A stretch of 64,000 nucleotides of DNA from positions 62,001 through 126,000 of the forward strand of contig JBCDCY010000001.1 in assembly GCA_039180875.1 (NCBI GenBank). Direction: 5' to 3'. A program made the position numbers and the translations under genes. Source of the stretch: JBCDCY01 sp039180875 (GTDB lineage Bacteria; Pseudomonadota; Alphaproteobacteria; Rhodobacterales; Rhodobacteraceae). Shown piece after piece: positions 41,898 through 49,365 of the stretch (positions within the stretch are counted from its first letter, which is position 1; every line of letters starts with the position of its first letter). The notes below the pieces were generated by a model. That model did no database searches and had not been told where the DNA came from. It saw only the letters and a program-made list of their open reading frames with translations.

Positions 41898-43054
41898 GCG
41901 GGCCGGTCCTGCATTTCGAGCTCGCGGAGTTCGCAGCCCGCCGGGCCCGCCTCGATGCCGCCATGGCGACGCGGGAGCTCGACGCCATGCTGCTCTTCGC
42001 GCCGGAAAGCCAGTATTGGCTGACCGGCTTCGACACCTTCGGCTACTGCTTCTTCCAGTGCCTGGTGGTGCCTGCGGATGGGGCGCCGGTGCTGCTCACC
42101 CGCTCAGCCGACCGGCTGCAGGCGGAGCTTACCTCGACGATCGAGGATGTGCGGATCTGGGTTGACGGCGCGGGCGCCGATCCGGCCGGCATGCTGGCCG
42201 CGCTCCTCGCTGATCTGGGATTGAGCGGCAAGCGCCTCGGGCTCGAGACCGAGACCCACGGCCTGACGGCCCGGAACGGAGAGCGGTTGCAGACCGCGCT
42301 GGCCGGGCGCGTCACCCTGGTCGAGGCCTCGGACCTCGTGCCTGAGCTGCGGCTCACCAAGTCGCCGGCCGAGATCGCAATGGTGCGCCGGGCCGCCGAA
42401 CTGGGCGACGAGGCCCACCGCGCCGCCCTGCCCCACATGCGCCCGGGCGGCAGCGAGGCCGCGATCCTTGCCGCCATGCAGGGGGCGATTTTCGCCGGCG
42501 GCGGAGACTATCCGGGGAACGAGTTCATCATCGGCTCAGGCCCCCAGGCCCTGCTTTGCCGCTATTACTCCGGCCGGCGCATCCTGGACGATCAGGATCA
42601 GCTGACCCTGGAATGGGCCGGCACCTGGCGCCACTACCACGCCGCCTTGATGCGCACCGTGGTGATCGGGGAGCCGCGCCCGACCCACCGGCCGATGCAC
42701 GCGGCCGCGCACGAGGCCCTGCTGGCCTGCGAGGCGGCGCTCCGCCCCGGTGCCACGCTCGGTGCGGTCTTTGCCGCCCATGCCGAGACCTTCGACCATC
42801 ACGGCCTCGGCGCCCATCGCCTGAACGCCTGCGGCTATGCCCTGGGCGCCCGCTTCAGCCCAAGCTGGATGGAGCCCCAGATGTTCTACGCCGATGCGCC
42901 GGGGCTGATCGGGGTGAACCAGGTCTACTTCCTGCACATGATCCTGATGGATCAGGAGAGCGGCACCGCCGTCACCCTCGGCCGCACCAGCCTGGTGACG
43001 GAGAGCGGGGCGGAGCCGCTCTCCGGCCTGCCCCTCGATCTCGAGGTCCGGTGA
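41894..43054 (+). CDS. M24-fold protein lacking the usual metal ligands
   Basis: A 386-residue protein with the creatinase N-terminal domain (residues 1-150) and the pita-bread M24 domain (LRLTKSPAEIAMVRRAAELG onward). Against canonical Xaa-Pro peptidases, the metal-binding Asp pair is replaced: the region reads LEWAGTWRHYHAALMRT, giving Glu and Ala at the two positions. The His motif is NACGYALGARF, and the two Glu ligand positions fall in VYFLHMILMD and TLGRTSLVTE. It is thus probably metal-free, as creatinase is, or catalytically different. It is coupled to pgeF and to the next gene by 4-bp overlaps. Substrate unknown. Confidence 0.82.
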   Translation: MSGPVLHFELAEFAARRARLDAAMATRELDAMLLFAPESQYWLTGFDTFGYCFFQCLVVPADGAPVLLTRSADRLQAELTSTIEDVRIWVDGAGADPAGMLAALLADLGLSGKRLGLETETHGLTARNGERLQTALAGRVTLVEASDLVPELRLTKSPAEIAMVRRAAELGDEAHRAALPHMRPGGSEAAILAAMQGAIFAGGGDYPGNEFIIGSGPQALLCRYYSGRRILDDQDQLTLEWAGTWRHYHAALMRTVVIGEPRPTHRPMHAAAHEALLACEAALRPGATLGAVFAAHAETFDHHGLGAHRLNACGYALGARFSPSWMEPQMFYADAPGLIGVNQVYFLHMILMDQESGTAVTLGRTSLVTESGAEPLSGLPLDLEVR

Positions 43055-44010
43055 GGCGGGCGCTGATCCCGCTCGCCATGATCGCCGCCCTGGCGAGCCC
43101 CAATGCGCCCGAGGCGGCGGAGCGCCCCAAGCCTCGCCCGGCCAACATCGCAGAACTGGTGGCAGCCGCGGCCACGGTGCGGACGGTGCTCGCCGTCCAT
43201 CCCACAGGCCCTGTGGTGCGCCTCGTCAGCCGCGACGGTAGCGTACCTGGTCCTGTGCTGCGCGCCGCGGGCCTCGGCCTCGGCGCCGTGCTGCCGCCGG
43301 GGGCGTTGGCGGAGACGCCGCGCTACACCCTCGACGGGGTGCTGGCGACGGGCGATCCGCCGCTCCGCTGGCAGGTCTTCGACCGCGACCGCCCGATCGG
43401 AGAGATTGCGGTGCCCGCACCCGTCCCCGGCAGCGATATCGCCGACGCCCTGGGGCGGGAGACGGCCGCGCGCTTCCTCACCCTCACCAACCTCGCGCCC
43501 CCCGTGCCGGGAGAGGTCGTGGCGCCGAGCCGTGCCTCGGGGTTGGAGCCGGTGGCCCTGCAATTCTCCCGGCGCCATGGCCTGCTGGTCGACAGCAGCG
43601 ACCGCACGGTGCCCCAGGCCCTGCTGCAAGCCACCGCCGGGGCGCTCGGCTATGTCGGCCGGCCGCAGGATCTGCTGATGGCGGAGGCGTTCTTCGTCCT
43701 CGATGGCCGGCTGGACCTGGTGCTGAACGACGGGGAGCCACGGCTGCATCTGCGCTGGACGGTGACGGAGGATACCGGCGCCGCCCTCGGCACGGTGGAG
43801 CTGCGCCGGCCGGCCGACGAGCTTTCGCCGGGTGCCCTACCGAGTGAGCTGATCCTGTCCCTCGGGCGGGAGAGTGCGGCACTGTTCCGGGCCTTGCCGG
43901 CGGTGGCCCGCGCCGCCTCCCACGGGCCGCGCCAGGCCCATCGTCCGCGCCCACGGACGGGCGACGATGCGGCCCCGGCTAACCGGTCAGGGCGATCTCT
44001 CCGTCCATGA
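43051..44010 (+). CDS. Secreted hypothetical protein at the end of the lgt operon
   Basis: A 319-residue protein starting with GTG at 43051 in a 4-bp overlap with the previous stop. A short signal peptide (LIPLAMIAALASPNAPEAA) is followed by a beta-rich, Pro/Leu/Val-rich domain without a motif I know, and a basic, low-complexity C-terminal 40 residues (GPRQAHRPRPR). Two segments, EPVALQFSRRHGLLVDSS and LFVLDGRLDLV-like text near residue 220, look like repeated beta strands. Its last 32 bp overlap the convergent Lrp-type gene. It is supported by operon position and codon bias; no function assigned. Confidence 0.62.
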   Translation: MRRALIPLAMIAALASPNAPEAAERPKPRPANIAELVAAAATVRTVLAVHPTGPVVRLVSRDGSVPGPVLRAAGLGLGAVLPPGALAETPRYTLDGVLATGDPPLRWQVFDRDRPIGEIAVPAPVPGSDIADALGRETAARFLTLTNLAPPVPGEVVAPSRASGLEPVALQFSRRHGLLVDSSDRTVPQALLQATAGALGYVGRPQDLLMAEAFFVLDGRLDLVLNDGEPRLHLRWTVTEDTGAALGTVELRRPADELSPGALPSELILSLGRESAALFRALPAVARAASHGPRQAHRPRPRTGDDAAPANRSGRSLRP

Positions 44011-44479
44011 CCTCGAACGGCACCTGGGGCTCGTCCTTGGCACAGCGGATGACGAGGGAGGTCTTGACGCTCGCCACATTCTCCGCCGCGGTCAACTCCT
44101 CCGTGAGGAAGCGCTGGAAGGTGGAGAGGTCGGGGGCGACGCATTTGAGGATGAAGTCGATCTCGCCGTTCAACATGTGGCATTCGCGCACGAGCGGCCA
44201 GCCGCGCGCCCGATCCTCGAAGGCGGTGAGCGCCGCCTCCGCCTGGCTTTGCAGGCTGACGAGGGCGAAGACCTCCACCTCGAAGCCGAGTTGGCGGACG
44301 TCGACATGGGCGTGGTAGCTGCGGATCAGCCCGGTCTCCTCCAACGCCCGCACCCGGCGCAGGCAGGGCGGGGCGGAGATCCCGACCCGGCGGGAGAGCT
44401 CGACATTGGTCATACGTCCGTCGGCCTGCAGTTCGGCGAGGATCTTCAGGTCGATCGGATCGAGTTTGATACGCGGCAT
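43979..44479 (-). CDS. Lrp/AsnC family transcriptional regulator
   Basis: A 166-residue regulator. The N-terminal helix-turn-helix begins at LDPIDLKILAELQADGRMT, with recognition region VELSRRVGISAPPCLRRVRA. The C-terminal RAM domain (residues 70-155) is the ligand and oligomer domain. Such proteins sense amino acids and often regulate the divergent neighbour and themselves. The ATG at 44479 is used. Its 5' end faces the ELM1-type gene across 85 bp that contain an 8-bp dyad, a likely operator. Its 3' end overlaps the preceding convergent gene by 32 bp. Confidence 0.88.
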   Translation of the reverse strand: MPRIKLDPIDLKILAELQADGRMTNVELSRRVGISAPPCLRRVRALEETGLIRSYHAHVDVRQLGFEVEVFALVSLQSQAEAALTAFEDRARGWPLVRECHMLNGEIDFILKCVAPDLSTFQRFLTEELTAAENVASVKTSLVIRCAKDEPQVPFEVMDGEIALTG

Positions 44480-44531
44480 GAGGGGGTCTGGGATGCGACT
44501 TCGGATCGCCTCTGTTACCCACGCGCGGCCG

Positions 44532-44562
44532 CTTGCGCAATAAAATTTCAGAACTGCGCAAG
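44532..44562. promoter_or_regulatory. Inverted repeat, likely Lrp-type operator
   Basis: cttgcgca (44532-44539) and tgcgcaag (44555-44562) are perfect inverted halves separated by 15 AT-rich bases, in the promoter region shared by the Lrp-type regulator and the ELM1-type gene. The second half abuts the ELM1 gene start at 44565, so bound regulator could block its translation region or promoter. Site spacing fits a dimer or higher oligomer of an Lrp protein. Confidence 0.6.
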
Positions 44563-44564
44563 AA

Positions 44565-45446
44565 ATGATGGCGATGGCTGATCCGCTGCGCCTCGCGGTG
44601 CTGACCGACGGGCGCGCCGGCAACCGCACCCTCGGCCTGGGCGTGGCCGAAGCGATCGCCCGGCAACGCCCGGCTGAGATCGTCGAGGGGGAGGAGGGAT
44701 TGGCGGAGGCCGACCTGATCATCGGCGCCGGGCAAGCCGGCAATCGCGCCGCCGCCCGGGCCCGCCGACGGCTGCGGCGTCCGGCCGTCGCGGTGCTGCG
44801 TCCGCCGCTCCCTTGGCTGCGCTTCGACGCCATCGTGGTGCCGGAGCATGACGGCCTGTCGGGGCCTGGCGTCTTCACCACCCTCGGCGCGCCCAACCGC
44901 CTGACGAGGGAGGGTCTGGCCCGGGCCGGCGCCGACCATCCGCTCGGCCCCCGCGCGCTGGTCGCCCTGATCGGTGGCCCGTCGCGCAGCGCCGGGTTCG
45001 ACGCCGACGCGCTGATCGCCGATCTCGCGCGGTTCCGGGCGGCGGGCTTTTCGCTCCATGCCACCACTTCTCGCCGCACGCCGGCGGATCTGCCGGACCG
45101 GCTGCGCGAGGCCCGGCCTGAGATGATGGTTTGGGACGGCAGCGGGGCCAATCCCTACCCGGGCTGGCTGGCCCACGCGGCGGCAATCCTGGTGACGGCG
45201 GACAGCGTCAACATGGGCTCGGAAGCTGCCGCGACGGGTCGGCCGATCTTCATCTCCGGCGAGGTGCGGCTGGCCCGCAAGCTCCGCCACTTCCACAGCG
45301 CGCTGCGGGCCCGCGGGATCGCCCGTCCGGCCGCCGACGGTCCCGCGGACTGGTCCTACGCGCCCCTGGCGGAGGCCGATCGCATCGCGCCCGCCCTCAT
45401 CGCGCATCTGGGCTTGGACGGCCCTAGACCTCGTCGAGCGGAATGA
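44565..45446 (+). CDS. ELM1-type (mitochondrial fission ELM1 family) protein
   Basis: A 293-residue protein of the DUF1022/ELM1 family, found in Alphaproteobacteria and plants, with a GT-B-like fold and no proven bacterial function. Typical are LTDGRAGNRTLGLGVAEAIA at the start, the IIGAGQAGNRAA loop, DAIVVPEHD near 90, and VTADSVNMGSEAAATGRPIF near 210. The exact start is uncertain among ATGs at 44565, 44568 and 44574. It is divergent from an Lrp-type regulator, and its 3' end overlaps a convergent phosphodiesterase gene by 23 bp. Confidence 0.82.
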   Translation: MMAMADPLRLAVLTDGRAGNRTLGLGVAEAIARQRPAEIVEGEEGLAEADLIIGAGQAGNRAAARARRRLRRPAVAVLRPPLPWLRFDAIVVPEHDGLSGPGVFTTLGAPNRLTREGLARAGADHPLGPRALVALIGGPSRSAGFDADALIADLARFRAAGFSLHATTSRRTPADLPDRLREARPEMMVWDGSGANPYPGWLAHAAAILVTADSVNMGSEAAATGRPIFISGEVRLARKLRHFHSALRARGIARPAADGPADWSYAPLAEADRIAPALIAHLGLDGPRPRRAE

Positions 45447-46182
45447 GGGTGACGCGCAGGCCGTCATCAGTCGACCAGTCGTAGAGCCGGATGGCCTGGC
45501 CCCCGGCCCGCCAGATCGGCGGCGCCACGGCGTAGGGTTGCAGCGCAGGGATCTGGATCGAGAGGGCGGGCGTCGCCGAAATCAGGGTGCCCGCCCAGTG
45601 CCGCTCCGCCGTCGTGTGGACATGTCCACAGGCCAGACGAAGGACGTCGGATTGCTCTGCGAGCAAGGCAGCCAAGGCCGCCGTCTCCTCAAACGGCCAC
45701 TGATCCATGAACGGGAGGCCCATCGGCGCCGGCGGATGGTGCAGGAAGATCAGCGTGGGCTGCGCGGGCGCGAGGTGCTCGGCCAACCAGGTGCGCCGCG
45801 CGTCGCAGTAATGGCCCCCCGTCTCCCCCGGCTGGAGGGTGTCGAGGCCGAGGATGCGGAGGCCGTCGCGCTCCTCCCGGAACTGCAGGAAATCGCCGTC
45901 CCAGGCCTGGTCCGGAAAGGCCGCCCGCATCGGCTCCCGCGCGTCGTGATTGCCGGGCAATAGGCGGAGCGGCGGCTTAAGCGGGGTGAGCAGATCGACG
46001 GCGTGGGCGTATTGCTCCGGCAGGCCGTCGTCCACCAGATCGCCGGTATGCACCACCAGATCGGGCTCGATCCGGTTGAGGGCGTCGACCGCCCGCGCGA
46101 GGGTCGCAGACGTGTCGAGGGTGTCTTTCCACAGCGTCCCTTCGGCCACGATATGGCTGTCGGTGATCTGAGCGATGCGCAC
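45424..46182 (-). CDS. CpdA-like metallophosphoesterase (cyclic nucleotide phosphodiesterase type)
   Basis: A 252-residue calcineurin-like phosphoesterase. All family metal motifs are present: ITDSHI, HTGDLVDDG, LPGNHDAREP, LHHPPAPMG and CGHVHT. The composition matches the class III 3',5'-cAMP phosphodiesterases (CpdA). I chose the GTG at 46182 because ggagggg lies just upstream and the domain begins at once (RIAQITDSHI); a GTG at 46254 would add 24 residues. A predicted adenylate cyclase gene lies divergently 360 bp away, so the two may set the level of the same second messenger. Confidence 0.85.
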   Translation of the reverse strand: MRIAQITDSHIVAEGTLWKDTLDTSATLARAVDALNRIEPDLVVHTGDLVDDGLPEQYAHAVDLLTPLKPPLRLLPGNHDAREPMRAAFPDQAWDGDFLQFREERDGLRILGLDTLQPGETGGHYCDARRTWLAEHLAPAQPTLIFLHHPPAPMGLPFMDQWPFEETAALAALLAEQSDVLRLACGHVHTTAERHWAGTLISATPALSIQIPALQPYAVAPPIWRAGGQAIRLYDWSTDDGLRVTLIPLDEV

Positions 46183-46430
46183 TGGCCCCTCCACCGCGCG
46201 GGACTGAAAGGAAAAAGCGTAAGGATCGGGCGCTGGCGACACAAGCCCGGCCACCCGGCACGGTGGCGCAATTGACGCAGATGTGTGGCCCTACGGCGCT
46301 CTCTCCGCCACCGGCTGGCGTATCCTTGCGCACCGCCGACGCGCCGCGCCTGCGCGTCATGACGTCCGCCGGACTTGAAGAGTGCCGTCTTCCGCCCCCA
46401 CTTCCCAAAGGCGTGATAAAGGAGAGGCCG
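46183..46430. other. Intergenic region between phosphodiesterase and small ORF/cyclase genes
   Basis: Together with the small open frame that follows, this is a gap of about 358 bases between divergent genes. I see no RNA gene, repeat or strong hairpin. It must contain the promoters of the phosphodiesterase and of the cyclase; no promoter element is clear enough to place. Confidence 0.4.
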
Positions 46431-46544
46431 ATGCGAAGCTTCGACAGGATCGGCACCAGCTTGATGAAAGTGCGACGAGGCGACGGGACGTGCGCAGCCA
46501 TAAGCGCGCCGCTGGTCGGATCTCGCGCCACGAGGCTCTCATGA
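46431..46544 (+). CDS. Possible 37-residue leader peptide coupled to the cyclase gene
   Basis: A short frame with an excellent ribosome binding site (aaaggagagg, 5 bases before the ATG) encodes a basic peptide beginning MRSFDRIGTSLMKVRRGDG. Its stop overlaps the cyclase start (ATGA at 46541-46544). The cyclase itself has only a weak ribosome binding site, so translation of the short frame would feed ribosomes into it. The peptide has no signal or known motif. It may be a regulatory leader, or the true N-terminal start could differ. Confidence 0.45.
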   Translation: MRSFDRIGTSLMKVRRGDGTCAAISAPLVGSRATRLS

Positions 46545-48085
46545 GCATCCCCTATCGTCTGCAGGTCGATCCGGTGCCCGGCACGGTGACGGCCCGTTTG
46601 GGCGCCCGGCCGGTGGCACGGTCGGATGCGGCCAAGGTGATGCACGAGACGCGGCTTGCCCCGGCGCTCTACTTCCCGCGGACAGCCCTGCAAGAGCTCA
46701 CCCTCGTCCCGTCGGAGCGGCGGACGTTCTGCCCGTTCAAGGGCACCGCGACCTACTGGCACGCCGATCTGGGCGATGCGCGGATCGAGGACGGCGTCTG
46801 GTCCTACGAGCGCACCCTGCCCGAGGCGCGGCCGATCGAGGGCATGCTCGGCCTGATGCCGACGCTGGCCGACGGCTATGACGCCAGCGCCGGCCTGCCG
46901 GCGCGCACCGACGACGGCCATATCTCCGGGCCGCTTGTCGACTGGATCATGCGGGAGGCGACCAACGCCCCCGACATGGTCTCCCTCACCCGCCAGCTCG
47001 GCGAGCGCTTCGTGGCCAACGGCATCGCCGTCTCTCGCCTCTCCGTCCTGGTCTGGTCCCTCGACCCGCAGATCGCCGGTACCAACGCAGTCTGGCGGCG
47101 CGACAGCGGCGAGGTGGAGATCCGCCATCCGCGCTACGAGACGTTGGAGACACCGGCCTTCGCCAACAGCCCCCTCCGCCACGTCGCGGCCGGGCGCGGC
47201 GGGGTGCGCCAACTGCTCACTGTGGCGGAGCCGGAGTTCGACTTTCCGATCCTGGAGGAGCTGCGGGCCGGCGGCGCCACCGACTATGTCGCCATGCCGC
47301 TCCCCTTTGCCGGCGGCATGACCAACGTGATGACACTCGCCTCCGACCATCCAGCGGGCTTCACCACCGCCAATCTCGGCCTGATCTTCGAATGTGCCGG
47401 CGCGATCAGCCGGTTCTTTGAGGTGCAGGCGTTGCAGCGCACCGCCTCGGCCCTGCTCGGCACCTATGTCGGGCCGCGCACCGGCGCCCGGGTGCTGGGG
47501 GGAGAGATCCGGCGAGGCGATGGCGACGATATCGAAGCGGCGATCCTCTACGCCGATCTGCGCGGCTCCACCCGGCTGGCCGAGAGCCTGCCGCGGGACG
47601 CCTATCTCGCTCTTCTCAATGGCTTTTTCGACGCCGTGGCAGAGGCTGTGGCGGCGGAGGAGGGCGAGGTGCTGAAGTTCATCGGCGACGCCGTCCTCGC
47701 CGTCTTCGCGGTGGAGGAGGACGGCGCGGCCGCCGCCTGCCGCCGCGCGGCCCGGGCCGCGGCGGCGATCCCGGATGCGGTACGCGCCCTCGCGCTCGAA
47801 GGTGGGCCGGCGAACTGCGCCATTGGCGTGAGCTTCGGGCAGGTCACCTACGGCAATGTCGGCGCCCGCGATCGGCTCGACTTCACGGTGATCGGCCATG
47901 CGGCGAACCTGGCGGCGCGGCTCTCCGACCTCGGCAAGGCGCTCGACCAGCCGGTGCTGATGACCAAGGAGGTGGCCAACGCTACGGAGGAGGCCGAGGC
48001 GCTCGGCCCCCAGCGTCTGCACAACGTGCGCACGCCGGTGGAGGTCTTCGCCTCCGTCCCGCAGAGCCCGGCGTTGACCGGCTGA
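46541..48085 (+). CDS. DUF427 domain fused to a class III adenylate/guanylate cyclase
   Basis: A 514-residue protein. Residues 10-110 are a DUF427 domain (HETRLAPALYFPRTALQ, FCPFKGTATYWHADLG, VWSYERTLPEA). A middle region of about 200 residues looks like a GAF-type sensor. Residues 330-505 are a class III cyclase catalytic domain with the two metal-binding aspartates D339 (ILYADLRGST) and D383 (FIGDAVLAVF), 44 apart as usual, and GVSFGQVTYGNVGARDRLDF. It probably makes cAMP in the cytoplasm in response to an unknown signal. A CpdA-like phosphodiesterase gene is divergent from it. Confidence 0.85.
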   Translation: MSIPYRLQVDPVPGTVTARLGARPVARSDAAKVMHETRLAPALYFPRTALQELTLVPSERRTFCPFKGTATYWHADLGDARIEDGVWSYERTLPEARPIEGMLGLMPTLADGYDASAGLPARTDDGHISGPLVDWIMREATNAPDMVSLTRQLGERFVANGIAVSRLSVLVWSLDPQIAGTNAVWRRDSGEVEIRHPRYETLETPAFANSPLRHVAAGRGGVRQLLTVAEPEFDFPILEELRAGGATDYVAMPLPFAGGMTNVMTLASDHPAGFTTANLGLIFECAGAISRFFEVQALQRTASALLGTYVGPRTGARVLGGEIRRGDGDDIEAAILYADLRGSTRLAESLPRDAYLALLNGFFDAVAEAVAAEEGEVLKFIGDAVLAVFAVEEDGAAAACRRAARAAAAIPDAVRALALEGGPANCAIGVSFGQVTYGNVGARDRLDFTVIGHAANLAARLSDLGKALDQPVLMTKEVANATEEAEALGPQRLHNVRTPVEVFASVPQSPALTG

Positions 48086-48124
48086 GGCGGGCGCTATCTT
48101 ACGCCCCGGGATGAACGGAGACGG

Positions 48125-48733
48125 ATGATGCGGATGCTCTGGTGGATCGGCAGTGGCGTGCTGGTGCTGTTCGTCGCGGCCTGCGGCCTGTGGCTGAACG
48201 CCACCACCGGGATCGAGACGCCGGACTATGCGGTGAGCGAGAGCGAGGGCAGCATCGAGCTCCGCGACTACCCCGCGCTTCGCGTCGCCGAGGTGATGCG
48301 CCAGGGCAGCCGGCGGGAGGCGGTGCGCGCCGGCTTCCGGCCCTTGGCCGCCTACATCTTCGCGGACGAGCGGGAGGGCGACAAGATCGCCATGACCGCG
48401 CCGGTCACCCAGACGCCGGAGGCGGAGGGACCGAACTGGACCGTCCGCTTCGTGATGCCCCGCGACTACGACCTGGCCGAGCTGCCCGCCCCGGCCGACG
48501 GCAGCGAGGTCACGCTCCGCGAATTGCCGCCGCAGCAGATCGCCGCCATCCGCTTCAGCGGCGTGGCGACGGACGAGACCGTGGCGGAGGCGGAGGATGC
48601 GCTCCGCGATTGGATCTTCACGCGCGATCTCACCCCGGTCGGGCCGGCGACCATCGCCTACTACAACGACCCGCTCACCCCGGGGCCGCTGCGGCGAAAC
48701 GAGGTGCTGATCGAGGTCGCGCCGGCGGGCTGA
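48125..48733 (+). CDS. SOUL-family heme-binding-like protein
   Basis: A 202-residue SOUL/HBP family protein. The N-terminal hydrophobic segment (residues 5-25, GVLVLFVAAC) ends in a lipobox-like VAAC, so it may be a lipoprotein or a membrane-anchored periplasmic protein. Family blocks are SIELRDYPALRVAEV, AAYIFADEREGDKIAMTAPV, and RFVMPRDYDLAELPAP. Heme binding is known for some eukaryotic members only. The stop lies 2 bp from the stop of convergent plsY. Confidence 0.85.
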   Translation: MMRMLWWIGSGVLVLFVAACGLWLNATTGIETPDYAVSESEGSIELRDYPALRVAEVMRQGSRREAVRAGFRPLAAYIFADEREGDKIAMTAPVTQTPEAEGPNWTVRFVMPRDYDLAELPAPADGSEVTLRELPPQQIAAIRFSGVATDETVAEAEDALRDWIFTRDLTPVGPATIAYYNDPLTPGPLRRNEVLIEVAPAG

Positions 48734-48735
48734 CG

Positions 48736-49365
48736 TTACTTCGAGCCGCCGATGCGCGGCTCCATCCCCCTGAGGAGACGCCAAATATTGGCGTGATGGC
48801 GGAGCCAGACCAGGGCCGCCATCACGATGGTCAGCCAAATCGCCCCCTCCGCCCCAAAGAGCGCCATCCAGATCGGCGAGAGGGCGGCCGCCACTAGCGC
48901 CGCGAGGGAGGAGATGCGGAAGAGCGCGGCGGTGGCGAGCCATGTGCCGCAGGCCGCCAAGCCGCATACCGGCGCCAGCGCCAGCAGGGTGCCGAGGAAC
49001 GTCGCCACGCCCTTCCCCCCACGAAAGCGCAGCCAGATGGGGAAGAGATGGCCGAGAAACGCGCCGAGCGCCGCGGTCTGGGCGGCGAGCTCGCCGAACA
49101 TCTCCCGCGCCACCAGGACAGCCACCGCGCCCTTTGCCGCATCCAGGATCAGGGTCGCCGCCGCCGCCCCCCGATGCCCGGTTCGCAGGACGTTCGTCGC
49201 CCCGATATTGCCCGAGCCCACCCGGCGGAGATCGCCGAGGCCGAAGGCACGGGCGAGCAGCAGGCCGAAGGGCACGGAGCCCAGCAGGTAGGCGCAGAAA
49301 AAGATCCCGAGCAGCCAGGGCAACGCCATCTGCCAGCCAAGGATGTCGGGGAGCCAAGCCCTCAC
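48736..49365 (-). CDS. plsY: Acyl-phosphate:glycerol-3-phosphate acyltransferase
   Basis: A 209-residue inner-membrane enzyme that makes lysophosphatidate from acyl-phosphate and glycerol-3-phosphate. About five hydrophobic helices carry the three PlsY loops: GSVPFGLLLAR then RRVGSGNIGATNVLR, FRGGKGVATFLG and WLRHHANIWRLL. GTG start at 49365 overlaps the stop of the dihydroorotase-like gene by 4 bp; an ATG 12 codons in is the alternative. It is the last gene of the pyrB operon. Confidence 0.92.
   Translation of the reverse strand: MRAWLPDILGWQMALPWLLGIFFCAYLLGSVPFGLLLARAFGLGDLRRVGSGNIGATNVLRTGHRGAAAATLILDAAKGAVAVLVAREMFGELAAQTAALGAFLGHLFPIWLRFRGGKGVATFLGTLLALAPVCGLAACGTWLATAALFRISSLAALVAAALSPIWMALFGAEGAIWLTIVMAALVWLRHHANIWRLLRGMEPRIGGSK

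Noticed and set aside
43650..45467. Long minus-strand open frame overlapping the ELM1-type gene
   Set aside because: Only the part at 43979-44479 reads as real protein in the related frame (Lrp regulator); the rest is the complement of the ELM1-type gene.
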